A DNA stretch of 64,000 bases from CAYVVD01 sp964454975 (lineage in GTDB: Bacteria; Bacteroidota; Ignavibacteria; Kapaibacteriales; UBA2268): assembly GCA_964454975.1 (NCBI GenBank), contig CAYVVD010000005.1, forward strand, positions 62,001 to 126,000, in the 5' to 3' direction. Both the position numbers and the translations under genes were made by a program. Below the pieces are notes generated by a model. That model ran no database searches and had not been told where the DNA came from. It saw nothing but the letters and a program-made list of their open reading frames with translations. Shown piece by piece: positions 37,436 to 47,408 of this stretch (positions within the stretch are counted from its first letter, which is position 1; each line of letters opens with the position of its first letter).

Positions 37436-38643
37436 CAGAATTTAAAAGCCATCCCGTACGATAAACCGTACTTATCTGTACTGTATAATTTATCCTTCAG
37501 GCTATAAAAAAATCCGGTTCCCTCAATTCCCAGGAACATATCTACATTTTCCGAAGCAATAAAGTTCAAACCAAACTCGCCTTTAACTAAAGGGCCCTGG
37601 CTTGTAGCTCCGAAGAATCCTTTAGTATATGGGATAAATCTACTATTGGGGAAGATATATCCGAATTGATGCCTGTAAGCGATACCACCCCAAAAACCGA
37701 TAAAGTTCTGTTCATATTCCCTTGATCCCCAGGTCTCTATCAGTTCATATTCCTGCATGAAACTTTCCTGGCCAAATTCCAGTCCCAAAGAGTTGAAATC
37801 GTTGATTTCATAAAGCATTGCCAAGGCGATATTATTGATTAGTGGGGTATTGGGTGGTGGTATATTCAAGTCAGGACTTGATGATAAAGTAGAAAAGTTA
37901 CGAAGTAAAAAAATAAATCCTCGTGAATCTTCATTTTTTTGCTCTGTTAGCAAAGAAAACTCGGGATCCATGCTATTCAAAGCTATTGAAGAAGGAGTTA
38001 TATTCATTGTAGTATTTTGAGATGAATTCAACTTTCTGACTGATATGGTATTTTCAAAATCAGAATTGCTTTCAAAGTTTAATGAGCTATTAATTATTGA
38101 ACCGAAATTTTCAGTCATCAATTCATTACTCGTATGAGAATTTGAAACTGAACTTTGTCCTGCTGAAATCTCATTTGGATAGTTTTTATCAGGACTTTGA
38201 AATTTTTCTTCGCTGGCAATATTAACAATTATTGGTATAGAATTTTGTGTTATGGCAGGTTCATCAACAGTTTCCATGTTTTGTTTGTTATAATCAGATG
38301 CATAGAATGTAATCAACGTACCGGCAGCTAAAGAAGCAAGCGCAATAAACAATTTGCTTGAAAGGATGGTTCCCAGAAAGGAAATAAACGGCACAAGAGC
38401 ACCGGTTTTTCTTCCTGAGAGCCCTGTGCTTTTCAGTACAGCCGAATGCAAATGGGGCGGTGCTGAATTAACTGTTCCACGAAACATATTCTTCATGTCA
38501 ATCATTTCGTGCAGTTCTTCCTGGAGCTCGTTGTTGTTGGCAAGTGAATAGAAGAAGTTCCCTGCCTCTTCTTTCCTGAGCTCGCCGTCAAGCAAAGCCA
38601 CGAGTTTTTCTGAATCATTGGTATAGTTGATAGAATTCATCAT
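37435..38643 (-). CDS. Putative anti-sigma protein with C-terminal barrel-like domain
   Basis: Product of 402 aa. The N-terminal ~85 residues are helical and charged (DSEKLVALLDGELRKEEAGN) like anti-sigma factor domains. A single membrane helix at about 92-112 (SSKLFIALASLAAGTLITFY) follows, then a long Ser/Asn-rich linker (115-240). The last ~160 residues are beta-rich with porin-like strands (FIGFWGGIAYRHQFGYIFPN, EFGLNFIASENVDMFLGIEG) and end in GMAFKF, a terminal aromatic as in outer-membrane barrels. It starts seven bases after the ECF sigma gene. Bacteroidota have similar anti-sigma/barrel hybrids, but how the two parts span the envelope is unclear. Confidence 0.8.
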   Translation of the reverse strand: MMNSINYTNDSEKLVALLDGELRKEEAGNFFYSLANNNELQEELHEMIDMKNMFRGTVNSAPPHLHSAVLKSTGLSGRKTGALVPFISFLGTILSSKLFIALASLAAGTLITFYASDYNKQNMETVDEPAITQNSIPIIVNIASEEKFQSPDKNYPNEISAGQSSVSNSHTSNELMTENFGSIINSSLNFESNSDFENTISVRKLNSSQNTTMNITPSSIALNSMDPEFSLLTEQKNEDSRGFIFLLRNFSTLSSSPDLNIPPPNTPLINNIALAMLYEINDFNSLGLEFGQESFMQEYELIETWGSREYEQNFIGFWGGIAYRHQFGYIFPNSRFIPYTKGFFGATSQGPLVKGEFGLNFIASENVDMFLGIEGTGFFYSLKDKLYSTDKYGLSYGMAFKF

Positions 38644-38650
38644 AACACCA

Positions 38651-39217
38651 CTATTTTATATCATTAATTTCATCAAGATAAGGAGTTAATATCTCCTTTA
38701 GTTTGTTTTTTGCCCTGTAGATTCTAATCCTCACAACGGGCAATGTAGTCTTCAAAACTTCAGCTATTTCCTTATATGACATATCAAGAAATTCTTTTAA
38801 AACAAGAACCTCTCTGTATTTTTCAGGTAATGCATCAAGGCCCAATTGTAGAATTTCCGTCATCTGCTTTTTATCATAAGCTTTGTCGTAAACAGGAAGT
38901 TGTAAGTCGTCCAGGGATACCTTGTCATTGTACTTTTTCATCTTCTCATTTATGCACAAATTCCGGGCAATCCTTATTAAATAACCTGCTACATTTGTCA
39001 TTACCCTGTCAATCTGTGCTGACTCATAAAAACGTGTAAACGTCTCCTGGAAAACATCTTCTGCAACATCATCGTTATTTAGCACTTTTTTGCAATAAAC
39101 ATATATCTTGGCAGAGAAGCGAGTGTACAACTCATCAAAAGCCTTGCGGGAGTGTTTTCCTCCTGCATTCAGAAGGGAGTACACCTCCTCGTCAGACATA
39201 TGTTGCAATTTTATCAT
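38651..39217 (-). CDS. ECF-type RNA polymerase sigma factor
   Basis: Product of 188 aa. Region 2 is AFDELYTRFSAKIYVYCKKV with DDVAEDVFQETFTRFYES, and region 4 has the helix-turn-helix MSYKEIAEVLKTTLPVVRIR followed by RAKNKLKEIL. The linker has no region 3, as expected of the extracytoplasmic-function class. ALPEKYREVLVLKEF is also diagnostic. The next gene on the same strand is a membrane-spanning putative anti-sigma protein and the third is a lipoprotein, so this is an envelope-sensing unit. The start at 39217 or the ATG at 39199 are both possible. Confidence 0.94.
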   Translation of the reverse strand: MIKLQHMSDEEVYSLLNAGGKHSRKAFDELYTRFSAKIYVYCKKVLNNDDVAEDVFQETFTRFYESAQIDRVMTNVAGYLIRIARNLCINEKMKKYNDKVSLDDLQLPVYDKAYDKKQMTEILQLGLDALPEKYREVLVLKEFLDMSYKEIAEVLKTTLPVVRIRIYRAKNKLKEILTPYLDEINDIK

Positions 39218-39278
39218 AGTCGGGTATAACAGTTAATTATATAAACACTTGAACCTTCAATTAATTACATTTTTAGCG

Positions 39279-42200
39279 TTAATCAACTTTTATTATTTGC
39301 TTAGATAATTGACTAAGCGGTGCAATCAGCCTAATAAAATAAGCTCCTTTTTCTATCCCCGAAAAATTCAATTTTAATTCCCGGAACATTACTTCTTCAT
39401 CGAAATAGTTCCAATTCCTTTTTGCAAGGACTCTCCCCTGAATATCAATTAGTTCAAGAATATATTCTCCGTTGTCGCTGCTTTTTATTCCGACTTGAAT
39501 TTCATCTGTTACCGGGTTTGGAAAAACTTCTAATTCAGTTGGCTGATAGAATCTTACATGGCTTAAATTCGGTGCGCAAATCCCTCCTATCGTAACTGAG
39601 CCCGGGACAAATGTTTCAGGTATACCAAGAGTATCATAATTCCATTGCCATTTTTCATCAACGAAATTCAATTCTACTTTGTGTGTTTCGCCGAATAGCG
39701 CCCTACATTGAATATAATTGATAATTGAAACTTCGGATTCAAGTTCATTGATTTGGGCAGCAATATTCAAAATACCCTCATCCACTGAATAATCTCCCTT
39801 TTCAACACCTAATATTTCAAGCTGGTAAGGAGAAAATTCAATGGAAATACTGTATTCTACACCTACAAATTTTTTGTCTGCCATATTTAAATGCAAATAG
39901 ACCGGTATAGCTTTTATTTCACCAATATCGATTGCTTTATGAGGAATAGATATTGTTAGCTCTTGTTTTCCGCGTCCATTTAAATTTAAATAATATCTTT
40001 TTTCACAGTTACTATCATTAACGGTTATTTCTAATTGCGATGTGTAAGTGGAATTGAGTTGAGGTATAAAAATTATTCCAGGAAATACAGACTCACCTGG
40101 AAAAATTTCCTCATATAAATCCTGAGAGGATAGTATAAATGAACCATCCGTTTGAAGCAAGCTAAGACTTATACTTATTTTTCTTTTACCTGAATTTTTT
40201 ATTTCTATTGAGTTCGACTTAAAAGAACCAACAATTACTTCGCCAAATTCAATTTTGGGCGTAAAATCAATATTAATTTCATCTATATTTGCCCTTAGTA
40301 CTGTTTGATGATTTTTTAATGCAGCACCATCAATTGATTCGAAATGAATCTCGGCATAAAGTTCTCCTGATTTACCTCCCGGTATAGCCACAACAATTAA
40401 TTCAACGCTATCACCGGCATTGATGTTCCCGGTATATGGAATAACTACAAAGTTATCTTTATCCCTTCCCAGTATGTTGAAATTGCTTATAAATGAATTA
40501 GTATCCCCTAAGTTATAAACAATGAAATCCATATTCGTGTTTTCACAAAAAGATATTTCTCCGAAATCTATTATTGGCTTATAACTGATATCAGAAAATT
40601 TGCCGATAACAGTAAATGTCAATGTATCATTAAATTCACAAGGGCTGAACATACCCAGGTGAATCTTATATACTGTCACCCCTTGCTGTACATTATCAAT
40701 GTTAAAATTTATTAAATCGCTGCTGCCGGCGTTTATTTTCAAATAATTCTTATCCAATAAAACGTCGCCCTGAATAGGAATTATCTCAATTTCCGATTCA
40801 AAATTCGAGTCTCCTGATAATTTAAAGCTGCCGGTTACTTGTTCACCTGTTATTTTAACAAGGTTAGAAATCTTTTCAGAAGTGAACTTTGTAGATTTTG
40901 ATTCTGCACTCAGTTTGGCAGCAATATCAACTCCGCTGGTCATTTCCTGCAGCACAAGATTTCCCGAATATTGAGCTTCAGTTTGATTGCCGGGTTCAAA
41001 GTTGATTAATATTGATTTGCTTTCATTTTGAGGGATAATAATTGGGAAATTATGAGATGTATGAATTGTAAATACACCATTTTCATCATTTTGTATTTGT
41101 GGATTGTCAAGTATTATCTCTTGCCCTTCATTTAATATTACTATTGAGTCAGTATAAACACCACATGCCGCTTTCATACCAAAGTCGAGACTGTATTCAT
41201 TATTTTCATATACTTCTACAACTATCTGTGATGTTAAAATTTTGTCTTTGATATGAAAATTTACACTCGCTGTATCGTAACCAATTTCGAGTGCTTCAAA
41301 TTGGATTTCTGAATTAAAAGATTCACCGTTTTTTAGTTGAAAAGAGGCTAATGGCAATGTTAAATTAAAAGAATTATTCCCGGAATAATCAATTTCAACA
41401 GAATCAATTAATGCAGTAATGCCTGAGTTATTAAATAATAATGATTCCACTACACTGATATTATTACCAAGTAAAAGTTTTCCAAGATCAACTTTTAGGG
41501 GAGTCGGTAAATCTGAAGTTATTGACCATAAATTATCAGAAACATCGGATAAATTGTTGATTCCATCAACGCGCCAGATAAAGATGCTCGATGAATAGGT
41601 CCTGACTGCCACATGCACTCCGTCGCTTAGCCAGTCCAAATCAAGTATCTCCGAGTTTTCAACTTTTATCTTATTTAAAATCTCCCCGGAGCTCTTTTTG
41701 CAGATAATCAATTCACCGGAAGATGTCCCTAAAGCAAACAGTTCATTATTTGGACTTAATTGGATACAATTAATTTCACTTTGTAATTTATAATTCCAGT
41801 GTTTAATTTTTTGTTTGAAATCATAACAGAAATACTCGCCGTTTTTGAGTGAGTATAATAGCAAATCTGATGTTTTATCTGTAGTTATTCCGGTAACTGT
41901 CATATTAAGAAATTCCAAAGTGTGAATTGTATCACGCTTTGAAATATCGCTAACTACTATATTCCCATCATTCCCACCTGTAATGATATACTTGTCATCC
42001 CTGCTCCAGTCAAGGCCTTTTATCCAACCACTGTGCAATTCCCTGACATATTGAGGCCGATTATATTCTAAATCATATACAACTACTCTCCTGTCGGCAT
42101 CAACACTTGCGAGCATTGTGCCTTTGGAATTCCATTTTAAATTTAATACCTGGCTTTCGTGGATTTTATAGGTGGCAAGTATTTTATTCAGGCTTAAATC

Positions 42201-43907
42201 ATATACAGTTATAGTATCGTAATTTGCATAGGCAAGTAAACCTGATTTTTTTGAATACTCAATGAAATGAACTTTTGATTTTACTGCTATTTCGTTTTTT
42301 CTACCATCTAAATAATCATAAACTAAGATTTTACTTCCGGAAGAAACAAAGAACCCAGACTTAAATTTACCTCCGGAAATGGCGTTTAAATTGCCTTTCA
42401 ATTCAGGGAAAACGTATTTCATTGAATTTTCAGCAGGATCGAATGATGCTTTCATTAAGCATTCACTACTGTTAACAAATGGCACATCCCAATTGAAAAT
42501 TCCGGTATTCAAATTTTGATAAGCCTGTTCCCACTTTTTACCGGCATCGTAACTGATTTCAACATTTACAATCCTTTCAGGATTAAGCCCCCCCCATAAA
42601 ATTTGCTGGTTACTACCTGCAGAAAACTGTTCTCCTCCATTTGGGAACAGAACACTTAATTCTTTATTAGGAGGCAGACCTGTCGCAGAAGCATGAAGAA
42701 TAGTCTCTAAACAGGAGTTATTAATAAATTCAACTTCTGAATAGGCAAAAATTTCATTTCCCGGTGTAAAACTGACCCTGAAATGGTATTCAATGTTTTT
42801 ATTAAGTATTCCCGGTAATGAAAAGTCTATTGGGGATACTCGAAACTCTTGCGACGATGATATTATTTCTTCCAGATAAATGTCTTGACCCCGAGGTGTT
42901 AATTTCAAAACCCTTGTTTTTACTGAACCGTCAATTTCAAAATGTATAGAGTTTTCATGGTTCAAGAGTTCAATCCCAGACAGTGCTTTCTTAGGAACCT
43001 CATAACTGAAAACTGAGCTGAGGTTGTACCTGTTTAATGTTATCCGGCCATTAATTAACTGTTCGCAGCCATCATTCATCCAACTAATCTTGCAAGGTAT
43101 TTCAGGGCCTTCTTCTAACTGGAAATCTTCATTAATTAATATGTCATTTATTAACTCTTTGCTTTTGCTGTCATCATAATAGGAATAATAATATTTACCG
43201 CCAGTTAATTCTGCTAATTCTGCAAGAATATCTATTTCACCACCGAGGATATTAACTCCATAAACACTTGCATTTACTTCAATTGCCATATTTTTTAAAT
43301 CCGGCAGGAAGTCTGTTGGGCTAACGACTTTACCGTCAGTCATTACAATGATTACAGGTTTGAACTTCGCCCTTTTTGCAAGCAGGTAGGCACCAGAAGG
43401 CTGGTCGATTAACGCTCGTTTGTAGTTTTCATTTATAACATTTCCCTTTTCCTCAAAGGAATTGATTGCATTCCTGAGTAGAAGCGGATCATTCGTATAG
43501 TCCTGGACAAGATAATTATTGTAGTCAAAACCGGTAACAGCAACTTCTATATTGAATTTTGTAAGAATCCCCACCATACTTCCGGCAATTGCTTTTGCAA
43601 CAGGCATTCTTGGTGTGTTATACATTGTAGCTGAATTATCAAAAACGAATATTACTGACAGATTTTCTACAGGCTCTTCATGATCGCAGTCCAATTCTAT
43701 TATATCTGACACATTTCGGTTTTCTACTATCTTCAGGTCATTTATATTTATATCAGTTATCAATTTGCCATTGTTATCATAAGGGTATAAGTCTGCGGAG
43801 ATTTTGGGGTATTCAGAAATATCTATATTCTCAACCCTGAATGTGCCTGAAAGGCAATAATTGGCCTTTAAAACAATAAACAGGAAAATAATTAGCAGTT
43901 TTTTCAT
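39279..43907 (-). CDS. 1542-aa secreted VWA/WD40/ASH-repeat protein with T9SS sorting domain
   Basis: A signal peptide (MKKLLIIFLFIVLKANYCLS) leads into a von Willebrand A domain (about 85-270) with metal site DNSAT in VIFVFDNSATMYNTP. A beta region follows, then a WD40-like propeller (about 510-790) with repeats such as VLNLKWNSKGTMLASVDADR and IKGLDWSRDDKYIITGGNDG. Several ASH/choice-of-anchor-D domains come next (about 800-1390, for example INIDFTPKIEFGEVIVGSFK), and finally a T9SS sorting domain (ELEVFPNPVTDEIQVGI). It is probably a large surface or extracellular protein. It is divergent from a small barrel gene and upstream of the ECF sigma operon on the same strand, which may control it. 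Confidence 0.9.
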   Translation of the reverse strand: MKKLLIIFLFIVLKANYCLSGTFRVENIDISEYPKISADLYPYDNNGKLITDININDLKIVENRNVSDIIELDCDHEEPVENLSVIFVFDNSATMYNTPRMPVAKAIAGSMVGILTKFNIEVAVTGFDYNNYLVQDYTNDPLLLRNAINSFEEKGNVINENYKRALIDQPSGAYLLAKRAKFKPVIIVMTDGKVVSPTDFLPDLKNMAIEVNASVYGVNILGGEIDILAELAELTGGKYYYSYYDDSKSKELINDILINEDFQLEEGPEIPCKISWMNDGCEQLINGRITLNRYNLSSVFSYEVPKKALSGIELLNHENSIHFEIDGSVKTRVLKLTPRGQDIYLEEIISSSQEFRVSPIDFSLPGILNKNIEYHFRVSFTPGNEIFAYSEVEFINNSCLETILHASATGLPPNKELSVLFPNGGEQFSAGSNQQILWGGLNPERIVNVEISYDAGKKWEQAYQNLNTGIFNWDVPFVNSSECLMKASFDPAENSMKYVFPELKGNLNAISGGKFKSGFFVSSGSKILVYDYLDGRKNEIAVKSKVHFIEYSKKSGLLAYANYDTITVYDLSLNKILATYKIHESQVLNLKWNSKGTMLASVDADRRVVVYDLEYNRPQYVRELHSGWIKGLDWSRDDKYIITGGNDGNIVVSDISKRDTIHTLEFLNMTVTGITTDKTSDLLLYSLKNGEYFCYDFKQKIKHWNYKLQSEINCIQLSPNNELFALGTSSGELIICKKSSGEILNKIKVENSEILDLDWLSDGVHVAVRTYSSSIFIWRVDGINNLSDVSDNLWSITSDLPTPLKVDLGKLLLGNNISVVESLLFNNSGITALIDSVEIDYSGNNSFNLTLPLASFQLKNGESFNSEIQFEALEIGYDTASVNFHIKDKILTSQIVVEVYENNEYSLDFGMKAACGVYTDSIVILNEGQEIILDNPQIQNDENGVFTIHTSHNFPIIIPQNESKSILINFEPGNQTEAQYSGNLVLQEMTSGVDIAAKLSAESKSTKFTSEKISNLVKITGEQVTGSFKLSGDSNFESEIEIIPIQGDVLLDKNYLKINAGSSDLINFNIDNVQQGVTVYKIHLGMFSPCEFNDTLTFTVIGKFSDISYKPIIDFGEISFCENTNMDFIVYNLGDTNSFISNFNILGRDKDNFVVIPYTGNINAGDSVELIVVAIPGGKSGELYAEIHFESIDGAALKNHQTVLRANIDEINIDFTPKIEFGEVIVGSFKSNSIEIKNSGKRKISISLSLLQTDGSFILSSQDLYEEIFPGESVFPGIIFIPQLNSTYTSQLEITVNDSNCEKRYYLNLNGRGKQELTISIPHKAIDIGEIKAIPVYLHLNMADKKFVGVEYSISIEFSPYQLEILGVEKGDYSVDEGILNIAAQINELESEVSIINYIQCRALFGETHKVELNFVDEKWQWNYDTLGIPETFVPGSVTIGGICAPNLSHVRFYQPTELEVFPNPVTDEIQVGIKSSDNGEYILELIDIQGRVLAKRNWNYFDEEVMFRELKLNFSGIEKGAYFIRLIAPLSQLSKQIIKVD

Positions 43908-43941
43908 ATTTTCACGTACCGGAAATAAAAGGGTCTATTAT

Positions 43942-44565
43942 ATGATAACACAATATCAGCGGAAAAATTTCATAATAAAATTATTTTTTTGTATTTCAAT
44001 TTTTATTTTGAGTGCAAATACCGCACATTCTCAAACCCTCGAACTAACAGACAAGCCGTTTATAACTAAATTATTTGTTAATTATTCTGTAACTACGGGC
44101 AGATTTGCTGACAGATGGGAAAATGGAGTTGGCCTGGGTTTGTTAGTGGAATATAGGACAGAAAGTAATTTGGCTTTTGGAGCTTTAGTAGGATATACTC
44201 AGTGGCAGTCAGTATTTGAAGACGGAAGGTTTGAATTGCTATATACTGATATACCTTTTTTAGCATCAATCATGTACTATTTTGATGATGCAGAGAGTTT
44301 CAGGCCATATACCGGTTTGGAAGGAGGACTGCATATGCATAAATATCATGTCAGGGAAATAGCAACAAATCTTGATTCATCAATAGATTATAATGATTTT
44401 GGCTTTTCTGTTGTTGCAGGATTAATTGTACCATTTTATGACCCGACATACCTTGACGTGAACATTAAATACACAAAAATTCTAAATAGCAGTGACAATA
44501 ACAACGAAACCGGAGATAACCTGAATTTTATTGTTATAACAGCAGGTGTAGCCCTCCCATTCTGA
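43942..44565 (+). CDS. Small outer-membrane beta-barrel protein
   Basis: Product of 207 aa. A signal peptide (KLFFCISIFILSANTAHSQ) is followed by eight-strand-barrel-like segments (FADRWENGVGLGLLVEYR, NLAFGALVGYTQW, YTGLEGGLHMHKYHV) and a final VITAGVALPF with a C-terminal Phe, the usual BAM signal. The ATG at 43942 is used because the longer frame starts inside the divergent neighbour and lacks an export signal at its N-terminus. The potassium-channel gene starts one base after its stop. Its specific function is unknown. Confidence 0.8.
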   Translation: MITQYQRKNFIIKLFFCISIFILSANTAHSQTLELTDKPFITKLFVNYSVTTGRFADRWENGVGLGLLVEYRTESNLAFGALVGYTQWQSVFEDGRFELLYTDIPFLASIMYYFDDAESFRPYTGLEGGLHMHKYHVREIATNLDSSIDYNDFGFSVVAGLIVPFYDPTYLDVNIKYTKILNSSDNNNETGDNLNFIVITAGVALPF

Positions 44566-44566
44566 A

Positions 44567-45409
44567 ATGAACAGTTTAAAACGTATTACATATGAAATTC
44601 TTCATAATGATACAGAAGATAAAAAGCTGTGTCATGTACTTGATGATTACCTTATACAGGGATTGATAATCCTAAATGTGATAGCGATTATCCTTGAATC
44701 ATTTGATGGAATATACCGTGGAAACGAAGATTTGTTTCATTATTTAGAGGTTTTCTCAATAATATTCTTTACTGTTGAATACCTTACAAGACTTTGGATT
44801 GCCGATATTATCTACCCTGAAAACAACCCTATTGTTGCAAGATTAAAATACGCTTTTTCCCCACTTGGATTAGTTGACTTATTAGCAATATTGCCTTTCT
44901 ACATGCCCCTTTTAATAACTCTCGACTTGCGTTTTATCAGGATTTTAAGGTTGCTGCGGCTAATAAGGATTTTCAAAATTGCCCATTATTCTGAGTCAGT
45001 AAGACTTATTGGAGAAGTATTAAAGAAAAAACAAAGGGAATTGCTCATTACATTATTTGGAACCACAATTATAATCATGATAACTTCCTCTCTTATGTAC
45101 GAGATAGAGCATGGTATCCAGCCTGATAAATTCCCAAATATTCTTGCGACCTTTTGGTGGGCAATTGCAACATTAACAACTATAGGATATGGTGACGTTT
45201 ACCCAATTACCGGCTGGGGGCAGACACTTGCTGCAATTACGGCAATATTCGGAATTGGACTTGTAGCTATACCGACAGGCATTCTTAGTGCAGGATTCCT
45301 GCAGGAACTCGAAGAAAAGGTAGAGCGGAAGCGCCTTGAAAAAGAAAAGCAGAAATTGAAAAGCCTTGAGTACTGCCCTTATTGCGGTGAAAAACTGCCT
45401 CACACTTAA
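44567..45409 (+). CDS. Voltage-gated potassium channel (Kv-like)
   Basis: Inner-membrane channel of 280 aa with six helices. S4 at about 121-138 carries regularly spaced Arg/Lys (LRFIRILRLLRLIRIFK), the voltage-sensor pattern. The pore filter TIGYGD is at 205-210 in WWAIATLTTIGYGDVYP, and S6 follows with a GIGLVAIPTGILSAGF gate. The cytoplasmic tail is a charged helix and ends with YCPYCGEKL, a CxxC half zinc-ribbon (Cys 270 and 273) that could bind metal across subunits. It begins one base after the small barrel gene, and the hydrolase gene follows. Confidence 0.93.
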   Translation: MNSLKRITYEILHNDTEDKKLCHVLDDYLIQGLIILNVIAIILESFDGIYRGNEDLFHYLEVFSIIFFTVEYLTRLWIADIIYPENNPIVARLKYAFSPLGLVDLLAILPFYMPLLITLDLRFIRILRLLRLIRIFKIAHYSESVRLIGEVLKKKQRELLITLFGTTIIIMITSSLMYEIEHGIQPDKFPNILATFWWAIATLTTIGYGDVYPITGWGQTLAAITAIFGIGLVAIPTGILSAGFLQELEEKVERKRLEKEKQKLKSLEYCPYCGEKLPHT

Positions 45410-45460
45410 ACTTTTCACGTATTCAGGCGTCTAACAAATATTATTTAATGAGGTGGTAAA

Positions 45461-47341
45461 ATGATAAAAGCAATACTATTATTTTTCTTTATAATTATTA
45501 ATATTTCAATTTCTGAATTATTTGAAATTCAAATTGAGACCAGAGTAGAAGAGCCTGAAAAGAAGCATCTTAAAGCTGATTTACATTCTGCGGACACAAA
45601 TTCCGCCAAACCGGCTATCTTAATCCAAACTCCCTACAACAAGGCGCTGATGCGTCTTTTTATGAAAAATCCTCAGTTAAATCCTGAGTTTCAACTCCCT
45701 GTTGACTATAATGATTATCATTATGTGATAATGGACTGGCGAGGATTTTACGCCAATACAGATAAGTTTCTATTGCAAAAGGAAAAAGGTGAAGATGGTT
45801 ATGATGCTGTGGAATGGATAGCCTCGCAAAGTTGGTGTAACGGCAAGGTTGGAACCTGGGGAGGCTCCGCTCTTGGGCAGGTTCAGTTTGAGACTATAAG
45901 GGCAAACCCGCCCCACCTTGATTGTTCGGTTCCTTTCATTAAAGAATACCAGACAAGTTATGATGATTATTTTTATGGCGGTGCATTCAGACAGGAGCAT
46001 ATTGAAAATTTCATCACACTTGGTTTCATTGAAAATCTTGATATAATTCTCAACAACCCCTCAAAGAATAATACATGGAAATATATTGAGCAAATTACTG
46101 ACTATCCAAACCAGTTGAATGTGCCGATGCTGATGGTAACAGGTTGGTTCGATCACTATCCCGGGCAGATTATCAAAGCCTTTCACGATGTTGCAGAAAA
46201 AAGCCTGGAAGAAATCAGGCACCGGCACAAGTTCATAGTTGGCCCCTGGCTTCATAGTTTTATTGGCAACACGAAACAAGGTATTCTCGAATTTCCCGAA
46301 GCAACTAATTTCAGCAGGGATGCCACTGAAAAATTCTTTGATTATTTTCTTCTGGGTGCAAAGAATGGCTGGCCACTCGAGCCAAAAATACAGTACTTTC
46401 AGATTGGTGAAAACAAGTGGTATGAAACTGATGACTGGTATAATTTGCCTGGAACAAAGCTTGAGATGTTCCTGCATCCCGGTGGCGAACTGAATGATTA
46501 TCCTGTTCCTGTAACATTTGTTGAAGTTCCACCGGATACCATAATCTTCGACCCGCGTGACCCATCGCCTGCAATTGGGGGTGCAAGATTTATAATAAAT
46601 GGCGGACATGATGTCCTCGGTCCGCAGGATATGCGCCAGGAAGTGGAATCCCGAGATGACAACCTTATTTACACAACACATGAACTTGAATCAGATATAG
46701 CTGTACGAGGTGTGGTTTCCTTAGAGTTATTTGTTCAATCCGACAGGGAAGATACAGACTTCGCATTCAGGCTCTGTGATGTTTACCCGGACGGCAGGTC
46801 AATTATTATGAGACAAGGGATAAAACGGGCACGTTTCAGGGAAACTTTGGAAAGTGAGTCATTATTAGTACCCGGTGAAGTTTACAAAATCATTATTGAG
46901 CTTGACGACCTTGCGATTACCTTTAAGAAAGGACACAAAATCAGGATAATTGTAACATCTTCTATCTACCCGATGTTTGCCATAAATCCCAACAACGGTG
47001 AAACACTTTACTGGCCGGGCGATACATTAACGGCAGAAAACCTTGTTTATGCAAATTCATCATTACAATCGAAACTGGTATTACCTGTTGTTCCCATGAC
47101 TGATGTTGAAAATAGTGAATTTCCTGAAGTCGTCCTGCATCCAAATCCTGCATCAGAGTATATAAATATCTCCGGAATTCAAAACCATTATGGAGAGGTG
47201 TACGAAATTTACAGTTCAATCGGTGAACCTATCCAAAAAGGAATAGTTATATCATCAAAAATTGATGTCAGCAACTTGTATCCCGGATTATATTTAATAA
47301 CAATAGATGGCGTAAGAATGGGAAAATTCTTAAAACATTAA
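45461..47341 (+). CDS. CocE/NonD-type hydrolase with T9SS sorting domain
   Basis: Product of 626 aa. A short hydrophobic leader precedes an alpha/beta-hydrolase of the X-Pro dipeptidyl-peptidase/CocE class: DWRGFYANTDKF, then nucleophile Ser in GTWGGSALGQVQFE near residue 135 and VGPWLHSF near residue 267, which holds the likely catalytic His. The C-terminal jelly-roll domain (about 395-545) includes FAFRLCDVYPDGRSIIMRQG and a KGHKIRIIVTSS segment. A T9SS tail closes the protein (VVLHPNPASEYINISGI to LYPGLYLITIDG). It should be a secreted esterase, amidase or Xaa-Pro peptidase at the cell surface. AGGTGG precedes its ATG. Confidence 0.9.
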   Translation: MIKAILLFFFIIINISISELFEIQIETRVEEPEKKHLKADLHSADTNSAKPAILIQTPYNKALMRLFMKNPQLNPEFQLPVDYNDYHYVIMDWRGFYANTDKFLLQKEKGEDGYDAVEWIASQSWCNGKVGTWGGSALGQVQFETIRANPPHLDCSVPFIKEYQTSYDDYFYGGAFRQEHIENFITLGFIENLDIILNNPSKNNTWKYIEQITDYPNQLNVPMLMVTGWFDHYPGQIIKAFHDVAEKSLEEIRHRHKFIVGPWLHSFIGNTKQGILEFPEATNFSRDATEKFFDYFLLGAKNGWPLEPKIQYFQIGENKWYETDDWYNLPGTKLEMFLHPGGELNDYPVPVTFVEVPPDTIIFDPRDPSPAIGGARFIINGGHDVLGPQDMRQEVESRDDNLIYTTHELESDIAVRGVVSLELFVQSDREDTDFAFRLCDVYPDGRSIIMRQGIKRARFRETLESESLLVPGEVYKIIIELDDLAITFKKGHKIRIIVTSSIYPMFAINPNNGETLYWPGDTLTAENLVYANSSLQSKLVLPVVPMTDVENSEFPEVVLHPNPASEYINISGIQNHYGEVYEIYSSIGEPIQKGIVISSKIDVSNLYPGLYLITIDGVRMGKFLKH

Positions 47342-47408
47342 AAAAATAAAAACACAACTTGTGCTTTTACATAATGATTGATTGAGTATTATTTGCAAAG
47401 GAATATTT

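Noticed and set aside
46061..46681. A 206-codon open frame opposite the CocE-type hydrolase
   Set aside because: It is antisense to a conserved hydrolase with its catalytic motifs and has no recognisable domain.
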